Positions 1 through 8,146 of a stretch of 19,826 bases of DNA are shown piece by piece. A model generated the notes under the pieces. The model was given only the letters and a program-made list of their open reading frames with translations. It was not told where the DNA came from and ran no database searches. The position numbers and the translations under genes are program-made. The stretch's first letter is position 1; each line of letters opens with the position of its first letter. Source of the DNA: Anaerolineales bacterium (GTDB lineage: Bacteria > Chloroflexota > Anaerolineae > Anaerolineales > UBA4823). The stretch lies in NCBI GenBank assembly GCA_016932955.1, contig JAFGBV010000288.1, positions 1 to 19,826 on the forward strand, written 5' to 3'.

Positions 1-1
1 C

Positions 2-1225
2 GAGCCGATCGTCGGCCAGGCTTACTACCGCTTTGATTACATTCGCCTCTGGTGGCCCAACCAGGACTACTTTAACCTGACCTTTGAACGAATCAAGGAT
101 GCCATCATTGACCCTCAAATGCGAACCGCGTTAATCAAAATTTGGCTTTACCGTGATTACACGCTTTATGCCCAGCTAACTGAGCAGAATATTACTCTGG
201 ACAATTGGTATCCATCTGACCGCATGCGGCTTTATATCCGTAAAGATGTTGTCGCTCAATTATGGGACTATGGCACCACCATTGCCCCCGACATGGTTGT
301 GGCAGATCCCTATGAAGGAAAACAAATGGATCTCACAGCCAGCAAAGTGATTGGCGCGATCGGTACAGAACCCGGGCAGTTACAAAATCCCCGCGATGTC
401 GCAATCGCCCCTGATGGCAGCCTCTACATTGCAGATACGAATAACCACCGCATCCAACATGTTACGCAAGATGGCGCAGTACTCCATGTCTGGGGTAGTT
501 TTGCAGATGTGTCAAAAGGTGCAGCACAAGCACCTGGTGGCACCTTTTACGAGCCTTGGGCTGTTGCAGTTGGAATAGATGGAAGCGTTTATGTAGCAGA
601 TACCTGGAACCACCGCATCCAGCATTTCACTGCCGAAGGTGAATTCATCAATACCTGGGGATACTTTGGCACTGCCGATACCCCATTCGCAATCTGGGGA
701 CCTCGCGATATCGCGATTGATCCAAAAGGTCATGTTTATGTAACTGACACCGGAAATAAGCGCGTGGTGATCTACGATGCCATGGGAAATTTTATTAACC
801 AATTTGGCTCCGCTGGATATGGACCCGGACAATTGGATGAGCCTGTTGGAATTGCTGTTGATAATGATAGCGTGGTATATATCGCAGACACTTGGAATCA
901 ACGGATACAGGTAATGTCTCCAGACGGTGTTGGTGGTTATTCGCCTCTATATAGCCTGGATCTTGTTGCCTGGTATGGACAATCACTAGAAAATAAACCT
1001 TATATTGCTGTCGATAGCGCGGGGAATGTGTTCATTACAGATCCCGAAGGATATCGTGTGCTCCGTTTCAACAACAGGCAAGAATTTGCTTATTATTGGG
1101 GAGACTTCGGTTTTGATCTGAGCTCATTTAATATTCCCAATGGCCTCTTTGCTGATGCTGAAGGAAATCTGTGGGTCGCAGATTCCGGTAATCATCGCAT
1201 CCTGCGCTTCAGCTACACTCGGTAG
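2..1225 (+). CDS. NHL-repeat protein, C-terminal part (5' end cut by window)
   Basis: The reading frame is open from base 2, so this gene starts before the window; the ATG at 119 is internal. The first ~100 visible residues are rich in W, Y and F (for example YYRFDYIRLWW) and resemble the soluble part of large Chloroflexota membrane proteins of the Agl23/glycosyltransferase-like type. That assignment is from memory and weak. From about base 330 on there are six NHL-type blades, each with a core like P-x-D/G-[IV]-A-[IV]-x-x-D-G-x-[VI]-Y-[VI]-A-D-T-x-N-x-R-I-Q, which should form a six-bladed beta-propeller used for binding ligands or proteins. The protein ends FSYTR, right after the last blade. 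The FKBP gene follows after 55 bp on the same strand and may share its transcript. Confidence 0.8.
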   Translation, partial: EPIVGQAYYRFDYIRLWWPNQDYFNLTFERIKDAIIDPQMRTALIKIWLYRDYTLYAQLTEQNITLDNWYPSDRMRLYIRKDVVAQLWDYGTTIAPDMVVADPYEGKQMDLTASKVIGAIGTEPGQLQNPRDVAIAPDGSLYIADTNNHRIQHVTQDGAVLHVWGSFADVSKGAAQAPGGTFYEPWAVAVGIDGSVYVADTWNHRIQHFTAEGEFINTWGYFGTADTPFAIWGPRDIAIDPKGHVYVTDTGNKRVVIYDAMGNFINQFGSAGYGPGQLDEPVGIAVDNDSVVYIADTWNQRIQVMSPDGVGGYSPLYSLDLVAWYGQSLENKPYIAVDSAGNVFITDPEGYRVLRFNNRQEFAYYWGDFGFDLSSFNIPNGLFADAEGNLWVADSGNHRILRFSYTR

Positions 1226-1280
1226 GATTACCCTGGCGTCAAAGATGCCAGAATACTAATACAGTTATCTTGGAGGAGAA

Positions 1281-1835
1281 ATGACCACGAAAAAACCCAC
1301 CCTGCGTGAACAACGCCGCGCTGAAAGAGCCAGCAAGCAGCTACGACAGCGATTGATTGTCGGCGGAATCTTGCTGTTCATCATTGCCGCAATCGTAGTT
1401 GCCATCGTCTACAATATTCAAAAAGAGTCACCACCAGCTGATGAAACGCCTGTCAGCGAAAATCCCACGCAACCCGCTCTCGCATCTACCACAACCAGCA
1501 ACAACCTGATCATTGAAGACTTGGTTGTGGGCACCGGCTTAGATATCTTGCCTGGTGATTTCATAGCAGTTCATTACGTGGGCACGCTGGAAGATGGCAC
1601 CGTCTTCGACTCATCCCGTGAGCGTGGAGAACCATTTGAATTCACGCTGGGAACTGGAATGGTCATCCCCGGCTGGGATCAGGGCTTGGTTGGCATGAAG
1701 ATGGGTGGGATCCGCAGGCTCACAATTCCACCGGAGTTAGCCTATGGTGAGGCTGGGGCTGGAGGTGTTATCCCCCCGAACGCAACACTCATCTTTGAAG
1801 TTGAGTTGGTCGAGATCATCTTCGGACAAGACTAA
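1281..1835 (+). CDS. membrane-anchored FKBP-type peptidyl-prolyl cis-trans isomerase
   Basis: This 184-aa protein should catalyse cis-trans isomerisation of X-Pro bonds in proteins folding outside the cytoplasmic membrane. Residues 1-24 are strongly basic, residues about 25-45 are one hydrophobic segment, and residues 47-75 are a Pro/Thr-rich linker. This predicts an N-in, C-out anchor. The FKBP domain covers about 76-181. The usual pocket residues are visible: Y99 in VHYVG, F109-D110 in VFDSS, V128-I129 and W132 in VIPGWD, Y155 in LAYGE, and F172 in LIFEVEL. Start: ATG preceded by a strong TTGGAGGAGAA ribosome site. It converges on the aminotransferase gene with a shared terminator between them. 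Pro-rich stalks on exported proteins of this genome are possible clients, which is speculation. Confidence 0.93.
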   Translation: MTTKKPTLREQRRAERASKQLRQRLIVGGILLFIIAAIVVAIVYNIQKESPPADETPVSENPTQPALASTTTSNNLIIEDLVVGTGLDILPGDFIAVHYVGTLEDGTVFDSSRERGEPFEFTLGTGMVIPGWDQGLVGMKMGGIRRLTIPPELAYGEAGAGGVIPPNATLIFEVELVEIIFGQD

Positions 1836-1848
1836 ATATCGCGGCATT

Positions 1849-1884
1849 AAAAAAATAACACCGGGCTGCCAAACCCGGTGTTTT
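1849..1884. terminator. bidirectional Rho-independent terminator
   Basis: A perfect 9-bp stem, AACACCGGG (1857-1865) with CCCGGTGTT (1874-1882), encloses the 8-nt loop CTGCCAAA. On the plus strand a short T run follows. On the minus strand the stem is followed, after ATT, by the complement of seven A residues (1849-1855), a good U tract. It lies between the convergent FKBP and aminotransferase genes and should end both transcripts, the minus-strand one more efficiently. Confidence 0.9.
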
Positions 1885-1901
1885 GCTATCTCACCAAGCC
1901 G

Positions 1902-3134
1902 CTAGTCTTTTTTCGTGCCAATCATCTCATGCAGCACACGGCCAAGACGCTGAATGCCCGCACGGATATTTTCTGGAGAAGGATAAGAAAAATTCAGCCG
2001 CATCGTTGTATCACCGCCGCCCGAGGGATAGAATGGGCCCCCAGGCACAAAAGCCACTTGCTGTTCTACCGCTCGTTGCAGTGCATCGCTGGATTTGATC
2101 CCTTCTGGAAGCGTACCCCACAAGAATAACCCCCCCTTGGGGTGTGTCCATCGCACAGTCGTTGGGAAGAATTCATCCATTGCTTCCAGCATCATGTTTC
2201 TTCGCTCGCCATACACACGCCGGATTAGCCAGATATGTCGGTCAAGGAATCCGCCATGGGCTACTTCATAGGCGACCATCTGGGTGAAAATAGCAGTGTG
2301 TAGATCTGCCCCTTGCTTGGCTTGCACCAACTTGCGGATAACCTCTGGTGGGGCAATCACCCATGCCAGGCGCAAACCCGGAGCTAAAGTCTTCGAAAAA
2401 GTACTCAAGTAGATCACATTACCCCGGTAGCAAGCATCACCATTCTCGCGGAACTGCCCATCTAGTGCCACGATCGACGGCAGGTGCTCACCCTCATAAC
2501 GCAGTTGGCCGTATGGATCATCTTCAATAATCGGTACGCCATATCGGTCTGCCAGCGCAATTAACTTTTCGCGCCGCTCTAGTGACATGGTTACACCTGT
2601 AGGATTTTGGAAATTCGGGAGTGCATAGATAAACTTTGGGCCAGATCGGAGTGCCTCCTCAAGTTTGTCGGTGATCATCCCATCATCATCCATAGGCACG
2701 GTCACATACTCCGCAGCATAAGCATTCCAGGCCTGCAGCGCGCCCAGGTACGTTGGCGCTTCTACCAGAATCCGGTCGCCAGGATTGATTAATACTTTTC
2801 CAATCAGATCCAGCGCCTGCTGTGACCCCGAAGTGATTAATATATTCTCCGGTGTCACATTGATCCCGTAACGTGCCGTATGTCGAGCAATCATTTCTCG
2901 TAACGGCAAATATCCTTCAGTCGTGCTGTATTGCAATGCCTGCGCCCCGTAGTCGATAAGCACTCGATCACAAGCAGCTCTGAATTCATCCACTGGGAAT
3001 ACGTCCGGCGCAGGCAATCCTCCAGCAAAAGAGATGATATCCGGCTTTTCTGTTAGTTTAAGTAGCTCGCGAATCGCTGAGCTGGCCATCCGTTGGGTTC
3101 GCTGTGCAAAGCGGTAATCCCATGGTGTATCCAT
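1902..3134 (-). CDS. PLP-dependent aminotransferase, LysN/2-aminoadipate type (fold type I)
   Basis: This 410-aa protein has the full signature of class I/II aminotransferases of the MocR/LysN branch without a DNA-binding domain. It has ISFAGGLPAPDVFP (34-47), LQYSTTEGYLPLRE near 68-80, and SGSQQALDL (102-110). It also has the PLP-phenol contact N177 in FQNPTG, the PLP-N1 contact in IIEDDPYG (202-209), and the Schiff-base lysine K248 in STFSKTLAPGLRLAW. A C-terminal TMRLNFSY holds the substrate-carboxylate arginine. Family members transaminate 2-aminoadipate, leucine, kynurenine or aromatic amino acids, and the substrate cannot be told from sequence alone. Start: ATG with TAAGGAG 7 nt upstream. 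It follows the GlyA-GcvT fusion by 20 bp and is surely co-transcribed with it, which hints at a role in amino-acid and one-carbon balance. Confidence 0.9.
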   Translation of the reverse strand: MDTPWDYRFAQRTQRMASSAIRELLKLTEKPDIISFAGGLPAPDVFPVDEFRAACDRVLIDYGAQALQYSTTEGYLPLREMIARHTARYGINVTPENILITSGSQQALDLIGKVLINPGDRILVEAPTYLGALQAWNAYAAEYVTVPMDDDGMITDKLEEALRSGPKFIYALPNFQNPTGVTMSLERREKLIALADRYGVPIIEDDPYGQLRYEGEHLPSIVALDGQFRENGDACYRGNVIYLSTFSKTLAPGLRLAWVIAPPEVIRKLVQAKQGADLHTAIFTQMVAYEVAHGGFLDRHIWLIRRVYGERRNMMLEAMDEFFPTTVRWTHPKGGLFLWGTLPEGIKSSDALQRAVEQQVAFVPGGPFYPSGGGDTTMRLNFSYPSPENIRAGIQRLGRVLHEMIGTKKD

Positions 3135-3154
3135 TCTATTCTCCTTATCTCGGT

Positions 3155-6100
3155 TTATTTGTTAAGTTTTGGGAACCGCCGAACAATACGTGCCGGGGAA
3201 GGCAAGATGAGCCGTTCGCCAATCTCCATCATACCCAAGATTTTTCCCGCATCCTTAGGAGCCCCCTGATAGATATAAAGCGTAGTGCCCTTATCCGTAC
3301 TCTTGGAGTCCAAAACAGCTTGGCCTGTCAGATACCCATCCGCATCAACAGCACAACTGGTTACCTTGCCAATCACCCGCCCTCGACGGTCAACAACTGG
3401 GTCGCCCAAGTGCGCCATTCGTACTCCTTTCTCATTGAAAGTGAAGCGTACCAATTCTAGCTTTCGCACTTTTTCTCTTTGCAGATAGGCCTCGCGCCCA
3501 ACGAACCACGGCTTGTATGTTTTCACAAAGGAGCCGAAACCTGCCTCCGCCACTCCCAGATTTAACTCGCCTCCCATCTCATGCCCATAGAGCGGCAAGC
3601 CAGCCTCTGTTCGCAGAGAGTCGCGCGCGCCTAATCCACAGGGCTTTACTCCATACGATGCACCTACTTCCAGCAAGCGATTGAAAAAAGCATCAGCCTG
3701 ATCCGGATGAATAAATAACTCATATGAAAATTTTTCCCCTGTATAGCCCGTGCGTGAGATTACCAGGTCAAATCCGCCCAGAACTGCCTCGCACAATTTA
3801 GTGCGCTTAAGTTGACGAACGCGGATGTAAGTTTTCTCGTCGCATCCTAATGCCAACAAGATCTGCCGCGCTTTAGGCCCTTGCAAAGCAATGTCAACTC
3901 TCCTGTCCGCTCCTGCTGACGGGTCCTTAAGATTACGTAGGGTCGCATTACGGCCAAACACGCGCGCCGATGGTTGGTTCCGATCAACTAATACCATCCC
4001 CTCTTTCACCGCATTTAACCATGCCCAGTCCTTATCATGGTTAGCTGCATTGACCACCACCAAGTATTTCTCCTTCTCGCGGCGATAGATGATCAAATCA
4101 TCGATCACATTGGCGTCTGGGTCTAGTAAATGTGTATAACAGGATTCCCCATATGTTAGGTAGCTGGCGTCATTAGCAACCACACTGTCCAGGAATGCTG
4201 CCGCATCAGGGCCTTCCACTTGATACACACCCATATGCGCCACATCAAATAAACCAGCTCTCTGACGCACCGCCAGGTGCTCATCCATAACCGAGGTATA
4301 CCATACTGGCATCTCCCAGCCGGCAAATTCGATCATCTTAGCGCCAAGACGGCGGTGAGTTTCATACATTGGAGTATGCAAAACAACTCCACTATTCTCC
4401 GGCTGCCAAGTAAATTCCGGCAACGGTTCGCCACAAGGTTCTCCGCTCATTCCCACATAGTATGGCTTGCAGATTGCTACTGGATCACCATCCATTGGCA
4501 GTACCGGCTTCGCTTCGCTCCTTTCCACCTCTGTCAAGCCTGGGAGCTTCTTGAGCACATCTACGTCAAATGCCACATAACCATCTGACAAGTCTCGCAG
4601 CCACGCTGCGACCAAGCACGTCTTCTCCGCTGGGATAGTCAAGCGGAAGTGATAAGCATCCACACAGGTTAGAGTACCATCCACTGCCTCATTCAAGATA
4701 TGAACGCGCGTAGGCTGACTTTCCCCGGCTTGGAGGGCCTCCACCCGACTGGTTACAGCCATGCTCAAGAATAACCGCACCCGATCCCCACTAATATCTA
4801 GCACTTGCCACGCACTGCTGGACGGTTTTTGATCTAAATAATAAAAGTGGGGATAACCATGAGTTACCGGGTCATAATCAATTCCTGCCTTCTGAGCCAA
4901 ATCTCGCGCACGAAGCTTCGCTTCTTCAAAAACTCGGAAGTCCACTTTTGCCCGGCGGATCCGTCCCGATATTCCATCCCTACCGTGAGGCTTGGTTGCC
5001 AGAAGAATGTCGGCAATAATATCGGCGAGTAATGTAACCTCTGCCTCCTTAAACCCACGTTGTGTGATCCACGGGGTTCCCATGCGTATGCCCGAAGGAT
5101 CCGCGGCCGACTCATCGCCGGGAATGGTATTCCGGTTAACCACAATCCCGGCGATATCCAAGATGCGCGAAGCCATATCCCCTGATAGACCCGTGCCATC
5201 CTCCCCGATGATCGTATTGCAGGCAAGGTTCAGCAGATGGGTATTGGTGCCGCCATAAGCGATGTGCAAACCCCGTTCTTGCAATCGATCGGTTAGTACT
5301 GCGCAATTCTTAACCACCTGTTCTTGCAACCTGCAGAATTGCTCGCTTTTTGCTAACTTGAATGCAACAGCCATTCCTACATAGGAATTGACATGTGGCC
5401 CCCCTTGCTCGCCAGGAAATACCGCCCGGTCGATATCTCGTGCCAGCTTTTGGTCAGTTGTCAGGATACATGCCCCACGAGGACCGCACAATGATTTGTG
5501 CGTAGTAAATGTGATCACGTCAGCATAGCCCACCGGAGATGGGTAGACACCCGCCGCCACTAAACCCGCAACATGCGCAATATCAGCAAACAAGATCGCC
5601 CCAACAGCATCAGAGATCTCACGGAAACGTGCCCAATCAACCGCCCATGGATACGAAGAATATCCTGCAATGATGAACCGTGGTCGGTGTGCTCTTGCCA
5701 GCGCCTCAACAGCATCGTAATCAATCTGCTCTGTTTGAGAATCCACTGTATAGTGCACAGCCTGGTAAAACTTGCCAGAACGGTTGACCGGAGATCCATG
5801 GGTCAGATGCCCGCCGTGAAGCAGGTCCATGCCCATAATCGTTGCTCCTGGTTCAACCAGAGCATGGTAAACCGCATTGTTTGCCGGCGCTCCTGATAAT
5901 GCCTGTACATTCACATAGATATCATCTGGAGTAACATCACCAGTCGCGAAAAGCTCCGCACAGCGGCGGCGAGCCAACTCTTCAGCTGTATCTGCATATT
6001 CCACACCTTTGTAATACCGCCGATCCGCGTAGCGCCGAAAATGAGCTAGCCGCGCCGGATAATCGACAATTTCGTCCTCGCTCATCCACCGTGTTTCATC

Positions 6101-6289
6101 GCGCGGGTATCCTTCTGCATAAATGTTTTGGAATACAGACCCCAGTGCTTCACGAACCGCCAGAGGCGCGGTACTCTCGCTGGGAATAAGGATCAGTTTT
6201 CGATACTGGCGCTCCGCCTCCAGCGCAACCAGTTCATGAACTGCTGGATCAAGATCTGCTAAAGGGCCTCGAAATAAAAAGTCATCCAT
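3155..6289 (-). CDS. glyA/gcvT: serine hydroxymethyltransferase - glycine cleavage T protein fusion
   Basis: One 1044-aa frame carries two normally separate folate enzymes. Residues 1 to about 430 are serine hydroxymethyltransferase (serine + THF to glycine + 5,10-methylene-THF). Visible motifs are LIPSEST (34-40), QALSGAPANNAVYHAL (129-144) and FADIAHVAGLVAAG, with the PLP lysine K265 in TFTTHKSLCGPRG; FPGEQGGPH and RMGTPWITQRGF follow. Residues about 637-1030 are aminomethyltransferase (GcvT): LHTPMYETHRRLGAKMIEFAGWEMPVWY near the start, then GLFDVAHMG, ALQGPKA, ISRTGYTGEKFSYELF and LGARDSLRTEAGLPLYGHE. About 200 residues (435-635) between them match neither family clearly. The pair would either make or use 5,10-methylene-THF on one polypeptide. 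Start: ATG with CGGAG 6 nt upstream. No in-frame stop separates the halves. No other glycine-cleavage gene (P, H or L) lies nearby. Confidence 0.9.
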   Translation of the reverse strand: MDDFLFRGPLADLDPAVHELVALEAERQYRKLILIPSESTAPLAVREALGSVFQNIYAEGYPRDETRWMSEDEIVDYPARLAHFRRYADRRYYKGVEYADTAEELARRRCAELFATGDVTPDDIYVNVQALSGAPANNAVYHALVEPGATIMGMDLLHGGHLTHGSPVNRSGKFYQAVHYTVDSQTEQIDYDAVEALARAHRPRFIIAGYSSYPWAVDWARFREISDAVGAILFADIAHVAGLVAAGVYPSPVGYADVITFTTHKSLCGPRGACILTTDQKLARDIDRAVFPGEQGGPHVNSYVGMAVAFKLAKSEQFCRLQEQVVKNCAVLTDRLQERGLHIAYGGTNTHLLNLACNTIIGEDGTGLSGDMASRILDIAGIVVNRNTIPGDESAADPSGIRMGTPWITQRGFKEAEVTLLADIIADILLATKPHGRDGISGRIRRAKVDFRVFEEAKLRARDLAQKAGIDYDPVTHGYPHFYYLDQKPSSSAWQVLDISGDRVRLFLSMAVTSRVEALQAGESQPTRVHILNEAVDGTLTCVDAYHFRLTIPAEKTCLVAAWLRDLSDGYVAFDVDVLKKLPGLTEVERSEAKPVLPMDGDPVAICKPYYVGMSGEPCGEPLPEFTWQPENSGVVLHTPMYETHRRLGAKMIEFAGWEMPVWYTSVMDEHLAVRQRAGLFDVAHMGVYQVEGPDAAAFLDSVVANDASYLTYGESCYTHLLDPDANVIDDLIIYRREKEKYLVVVNAANHDKDWAWLNAVKEGMVLVDRNQPSARVFGRNATLRNLKDPSAGADRRVDIALQGPKARQILLALGCDEKTYIRVRQLKRTKLCEAVLGGFDLVISRTGYTGEKFSYELFIHPDQADAFFNRLLEVGASYGVKPCGLGARDSLRTEAGLPLYGHEMGGELNLGVAEAGFGSFVKTYKPWFVGREAYLQREKVRKLELVRFTFNEKGVRMAHLGDPVVDRRGRVIGKVTSCAVDADGYLTGQAVLDSKSTDKGTTLYIYQGAPKDAGKILGMMEIGERLILPSPARIVRRFPKLNK

Positions 6290-6340
6290 AGATATCTCCG
6301 TGAAGGGGTTTCATATACGCTATTGATTATGAAAACAGGT

Positions 6341-6354
6341 AGTCAGGTCTGACT
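6341..6354. promoter_or_regulatory. palindrome AGTCAG-GT-CTGACT (candidate operator)
   Basis: Perfect 6-bp arms flank a 2-bp centre. It lies just downstream of the predicted start point of the minus-strand promoter, where a repressor would block the fusion operon. No regulator gene is adjacent, so the binding protein is unknown. Confidence 0.35.
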
Positions 6355-6365
6355 TTCCTGCCTGC

Positions 6366-6394
6366 ATTGTAGCCCTTTGACACAGACGGGTCAA
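6366..6394 (-). promoter_or_regulatory. sigma70-type promoter for the glyA-gcvT fusion operon
   Basis: Read on the minus strand, TTGACC (6394-6389) and TACAAT (6371-6366) are separated by exactly 17 bp. This is one of the best promoter matches in the window. The start point would be near 6359, giving a leader of about 70 nt before the ATG at 6289, too short for a standard tandem glycine riboswitch. Confidence 0.65.
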
Positions 6395-6405
6395 GTGATT
6401 AAACT
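6377..6405 (+). promoter_or_regulatory. possible promoter of the radical SAM operon
   Basis: TTGACA (6377-6382) is followed after 17 bp by TAAACT (6400-6405), a 4/6 match to the -10 box. It overlaps the minus-strand promoter back to back. A second -10 candidate, a perfect TATAAT at 6427-6432, lacks a good -35 box. It sits inside the inverted repeat GTTAAT-N5-ATTAAC (6420-6436), which may be an operator. Either could drive the gene starting at 6483. Confidence 0.4.
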
Positions 6406-6419
6406 CCTCTGTCGCTCGT

Positions 6420-6436
6420 GTTAATGTATAATTAAC
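6420..6436. repeat. inverted repeat GTTAAT-N5-ATTAAC upstream of the radical SAM operon
   Basis: Perfect 6-bp arms surround GTATA, and the repeat contains a consensus TATAAT (6427-6432). Its position 47 bp before the first radical SAM start suggests an operator or promoter element. AT-rich palindromes of this size can also occur by chance. Confidence 0.35.
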
Positions 6437-6482
6437 GTACCAATCAGGACCCCTTCCCTGAGGCAGGAAAGCTTAAGCCAAC

Positions 6483-7868
6483 ATGGTTGCGTCGCAATAC
6501 CCAGGTCATTCAGATATTTTTGCTCTGCCTGTTCGCGACCGGTTTCTGCTTTATGCACCGCTGCATGCACTCAGTGCTCTTCTCAACCCCCCGGCGTTGA
6601 CTCAGTTAAGCCGCGCACTCAAAACTTCATTAAGATTGCCGCCAGGTGAGGCAGTGTCAGCCATCCTGCAGCGTCTCCGCCAGCCAGGTATCCCGACTCC
6701 CCAGCCGCCCACCGGTGCCCTCGCGCCTATTTTCCTCGGCCTCATTCTCACCCGCGGCTGCCGTATGGCTTGTCGTTATTGCGATTTCGTCCCCGCCCAT
6801 GTCACCCCCCGCATGCCCCTCGAACTGGCTCGCCAGGCTATTGATTCCTATTTTGACCTCCTCGTCAGTCAAGGCCAGCGCCATGCAGAAGTGCACTTCT
6901 TTGGCGGCGAGCCTTTCGACGCCGCAGATATCGTACACTTCAGTGTGGCATATGCCCGCCTGCGAGCCGCTGAGCGCGGCATGCATCTGAGCCTGGAGGC
7001 GGCAACAAATGGTTTTTATAGTGAGCGCCTTTGTCGCTGGATCGCATCCCAATTTGATACCATCATTCTCTCGCTGGATGGCCCAGCAGAGATCCAGGAT
7101 TCCCTGCGCCCCGACGCAGCCAGCCGCGGCACATCCAAAATCGTCGAGCGTAGCGCTCATATCTTCTCCGATAGCGACCTCACCTTCCATATCCGCGCCT
7201 GCGTCACTCAAGATACCGTCGCCCGCCTCCCTGAGATCGCCGCCTGGATTGCTGATGAATTTACACCCGACCTGGTATGCTTTGAAAGCCTTACCCCCTC
7301 ACCACGTTCGCGCCAAGCAGAGCTGAGACCGCCTGATCCCTGGCTCTTCGCCCAGGCTATCTACACTGCCAGCCGCATTCTGGATCCTTTGGGTATCCAA
7401 ACAGTGCTCTCCACAGCCAATATTCACAATTGCCAGGCAAGCTTTTGCCCCGTTGGCAAAGATGTCATCATCGTTTCCCCGGATGGCATGCTCTCTTCCT
7501 GTTACCTGCTAGAGCAAGACTGGAAATCACGCGGCCTGGATATGCGCCTGGGTCGCATCGATGGTAATGGCTTTGAGATAGATGAGTCCTCTTGTCAGCA
7601 TCTCCGCCAATTTAGCATCCATGCCAAATCGCGCTGTGTAGATTGCTTCTGCCGCTACCATTGCGCTGGTGGCTGCCATGTCAACCATCCCAGCAATGTT
7701 CCCCCGGCAACATATGATGACCTCTGTGTTCAAACTCGTCTTGTAAGTGCCGTAAACCTTCTCAAGGATATGAACCAGGCAGATCTGGTGTCTCAATTCC
7801 TGGCCGATCGATCAGCCATGGAGCGCCTCGCCCGTCAACCGACTGACAGACTGGAGGCACTGCAATGA
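6483..7868 (+). CDS. radical SAM/SPASM peptide-modifying enzyme 1
   Basis: This 461-aa protein is the first gene of the operon. Residues 1 to about 85 form an N-terminal domain without cysteines, perhaps a winged-helix leader-binding (RRE) domain. The radical SAM cluster motif follows in LTRGCRMACRYCDF (C93, C97, C100), with the SAM-contact motif FFGGEPFD further on. The C-terminal SPASM region binds auxiliary Fe-S clusters: FCPVG, then SPDGMLSSCYLLE, then CVDCFCRYHCAGGC at about 384-397, and a last Cys in LCVQTR. This architecture is that of maturases that make thioether, C-C or C-H oxidised products on ribosomal peptides (AlbA, PqqE, anaerobic sulfatase-maturase type). Start: ATG with AGGAAAG 11 nt upstream. 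It overlaps the next gene by 4 bp (ATGA). The likely substrate is the Cys-rich tail of the two exported proteins encoded downstream; this is inference from context. Confidence 0.85.
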   Translation: MVASQYPGHSDIFALPVRDRFLLYAPLHALSALLNPPALTQLSRALKTSLRLPPGEAVSAILQRLRQPGIPTPQPPTGALAPIFLGLILTRGCRMACRYCDFVPAHVTPRMPLELARQAIDSYFDLLVSQGQRHAEVHFFGGEPFDAADIVHFSVAYARLRAAERGMHLSLEAATNGFYSERLCRWIASQFDTIILSLDGPAEIQDSLRPDAASRGTSKIVERSAHIFSDSDLTFHIRACVTQDTVARLPEIAAWIADEFTPDLVCFESLTPSPRSRQAELRPPDPWLFAQAIYTASRILDPLGIQTVLSTANIHNCQASFCPVGKDVIIVSPDGMLSSCYLLEQDWKSRGLDMRLGRIDGNGFEIDESSCQHLRQFSIHAKSRCVDCFCRYHCAGGCHVNHPSNVPPATYDDLCVQTRLVSAVNLLKDMNQADLVSQFLADRSAMERLARQPTDRLEALQ

Positions 7869-8146
7869 GAGCCCAGGGCATCCGTATTCTACCTGGGATT
7901 GTCTGGGTCGAGGATCGTTCTCAGACGATCATTGTAAATGAGAATGCAGTTTCATCCCGGGTACTCACAGGCTATGAAGGCGCGCTTTGGACCTGGCTGA
8001 CACAGAGATATCCATACACCCGCCTGCTTCGGTTCAGCAGGTTGGCATTGCACTGCACCGCAACCAAAGCGCAGGAACAGCTTCTATGTACACTCCAAGA
8101 GTGGCAGCGTCTGGGGTTAGTGGAGCTGGAAGTGTCAAATGGCTAA
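7865..8146 (+). CDS. small PqqD/RRE-like recognition protein (93 aa)
   Basis: The sequence has the pattern of PqqD-like RiPP recognition elements: a beta-hairpin (IVWVEDRSQTIIVNENA), then helices (YEGALWTWLTQRYPYTRLLRF, KAQEQLLCTLQEWQRLGLVEL) ending in the typical GLVE turn. No catalytic residues are seen. RRE proteins bind the leader of a precursor and present it to the partner enzyme. The gene overlaps radical SAM 1 by 4 bp and radical SAM 2 by 8 bp (ATGGCTAA). GGAGG lies 7 nt before its ATG. Radical SAM 2 lacks the ~90-residue N-terminal domain of the other three SPASM-type enzymes, so this protein probably supplies that domain in trans. Similarity is by eye and weak at residue level; gene order makes it more likely. 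Confidence 0.6.
   Translation: MRAQGIRILPGIVWVEDRSQTIIVNENAVSSRVLTGYEGALWTWLTQRYPYTRLLRFSRLALHCTATKAQEQLLCTLQEWQRLGLVELEVSNG

Noticed and set aside
6290..6365. Glycine riboswitch before the glyA-gcvT fusion
   Set aside because: The predicted leader is about 70 nt and shows no recognisable tandem aptamer pattern.
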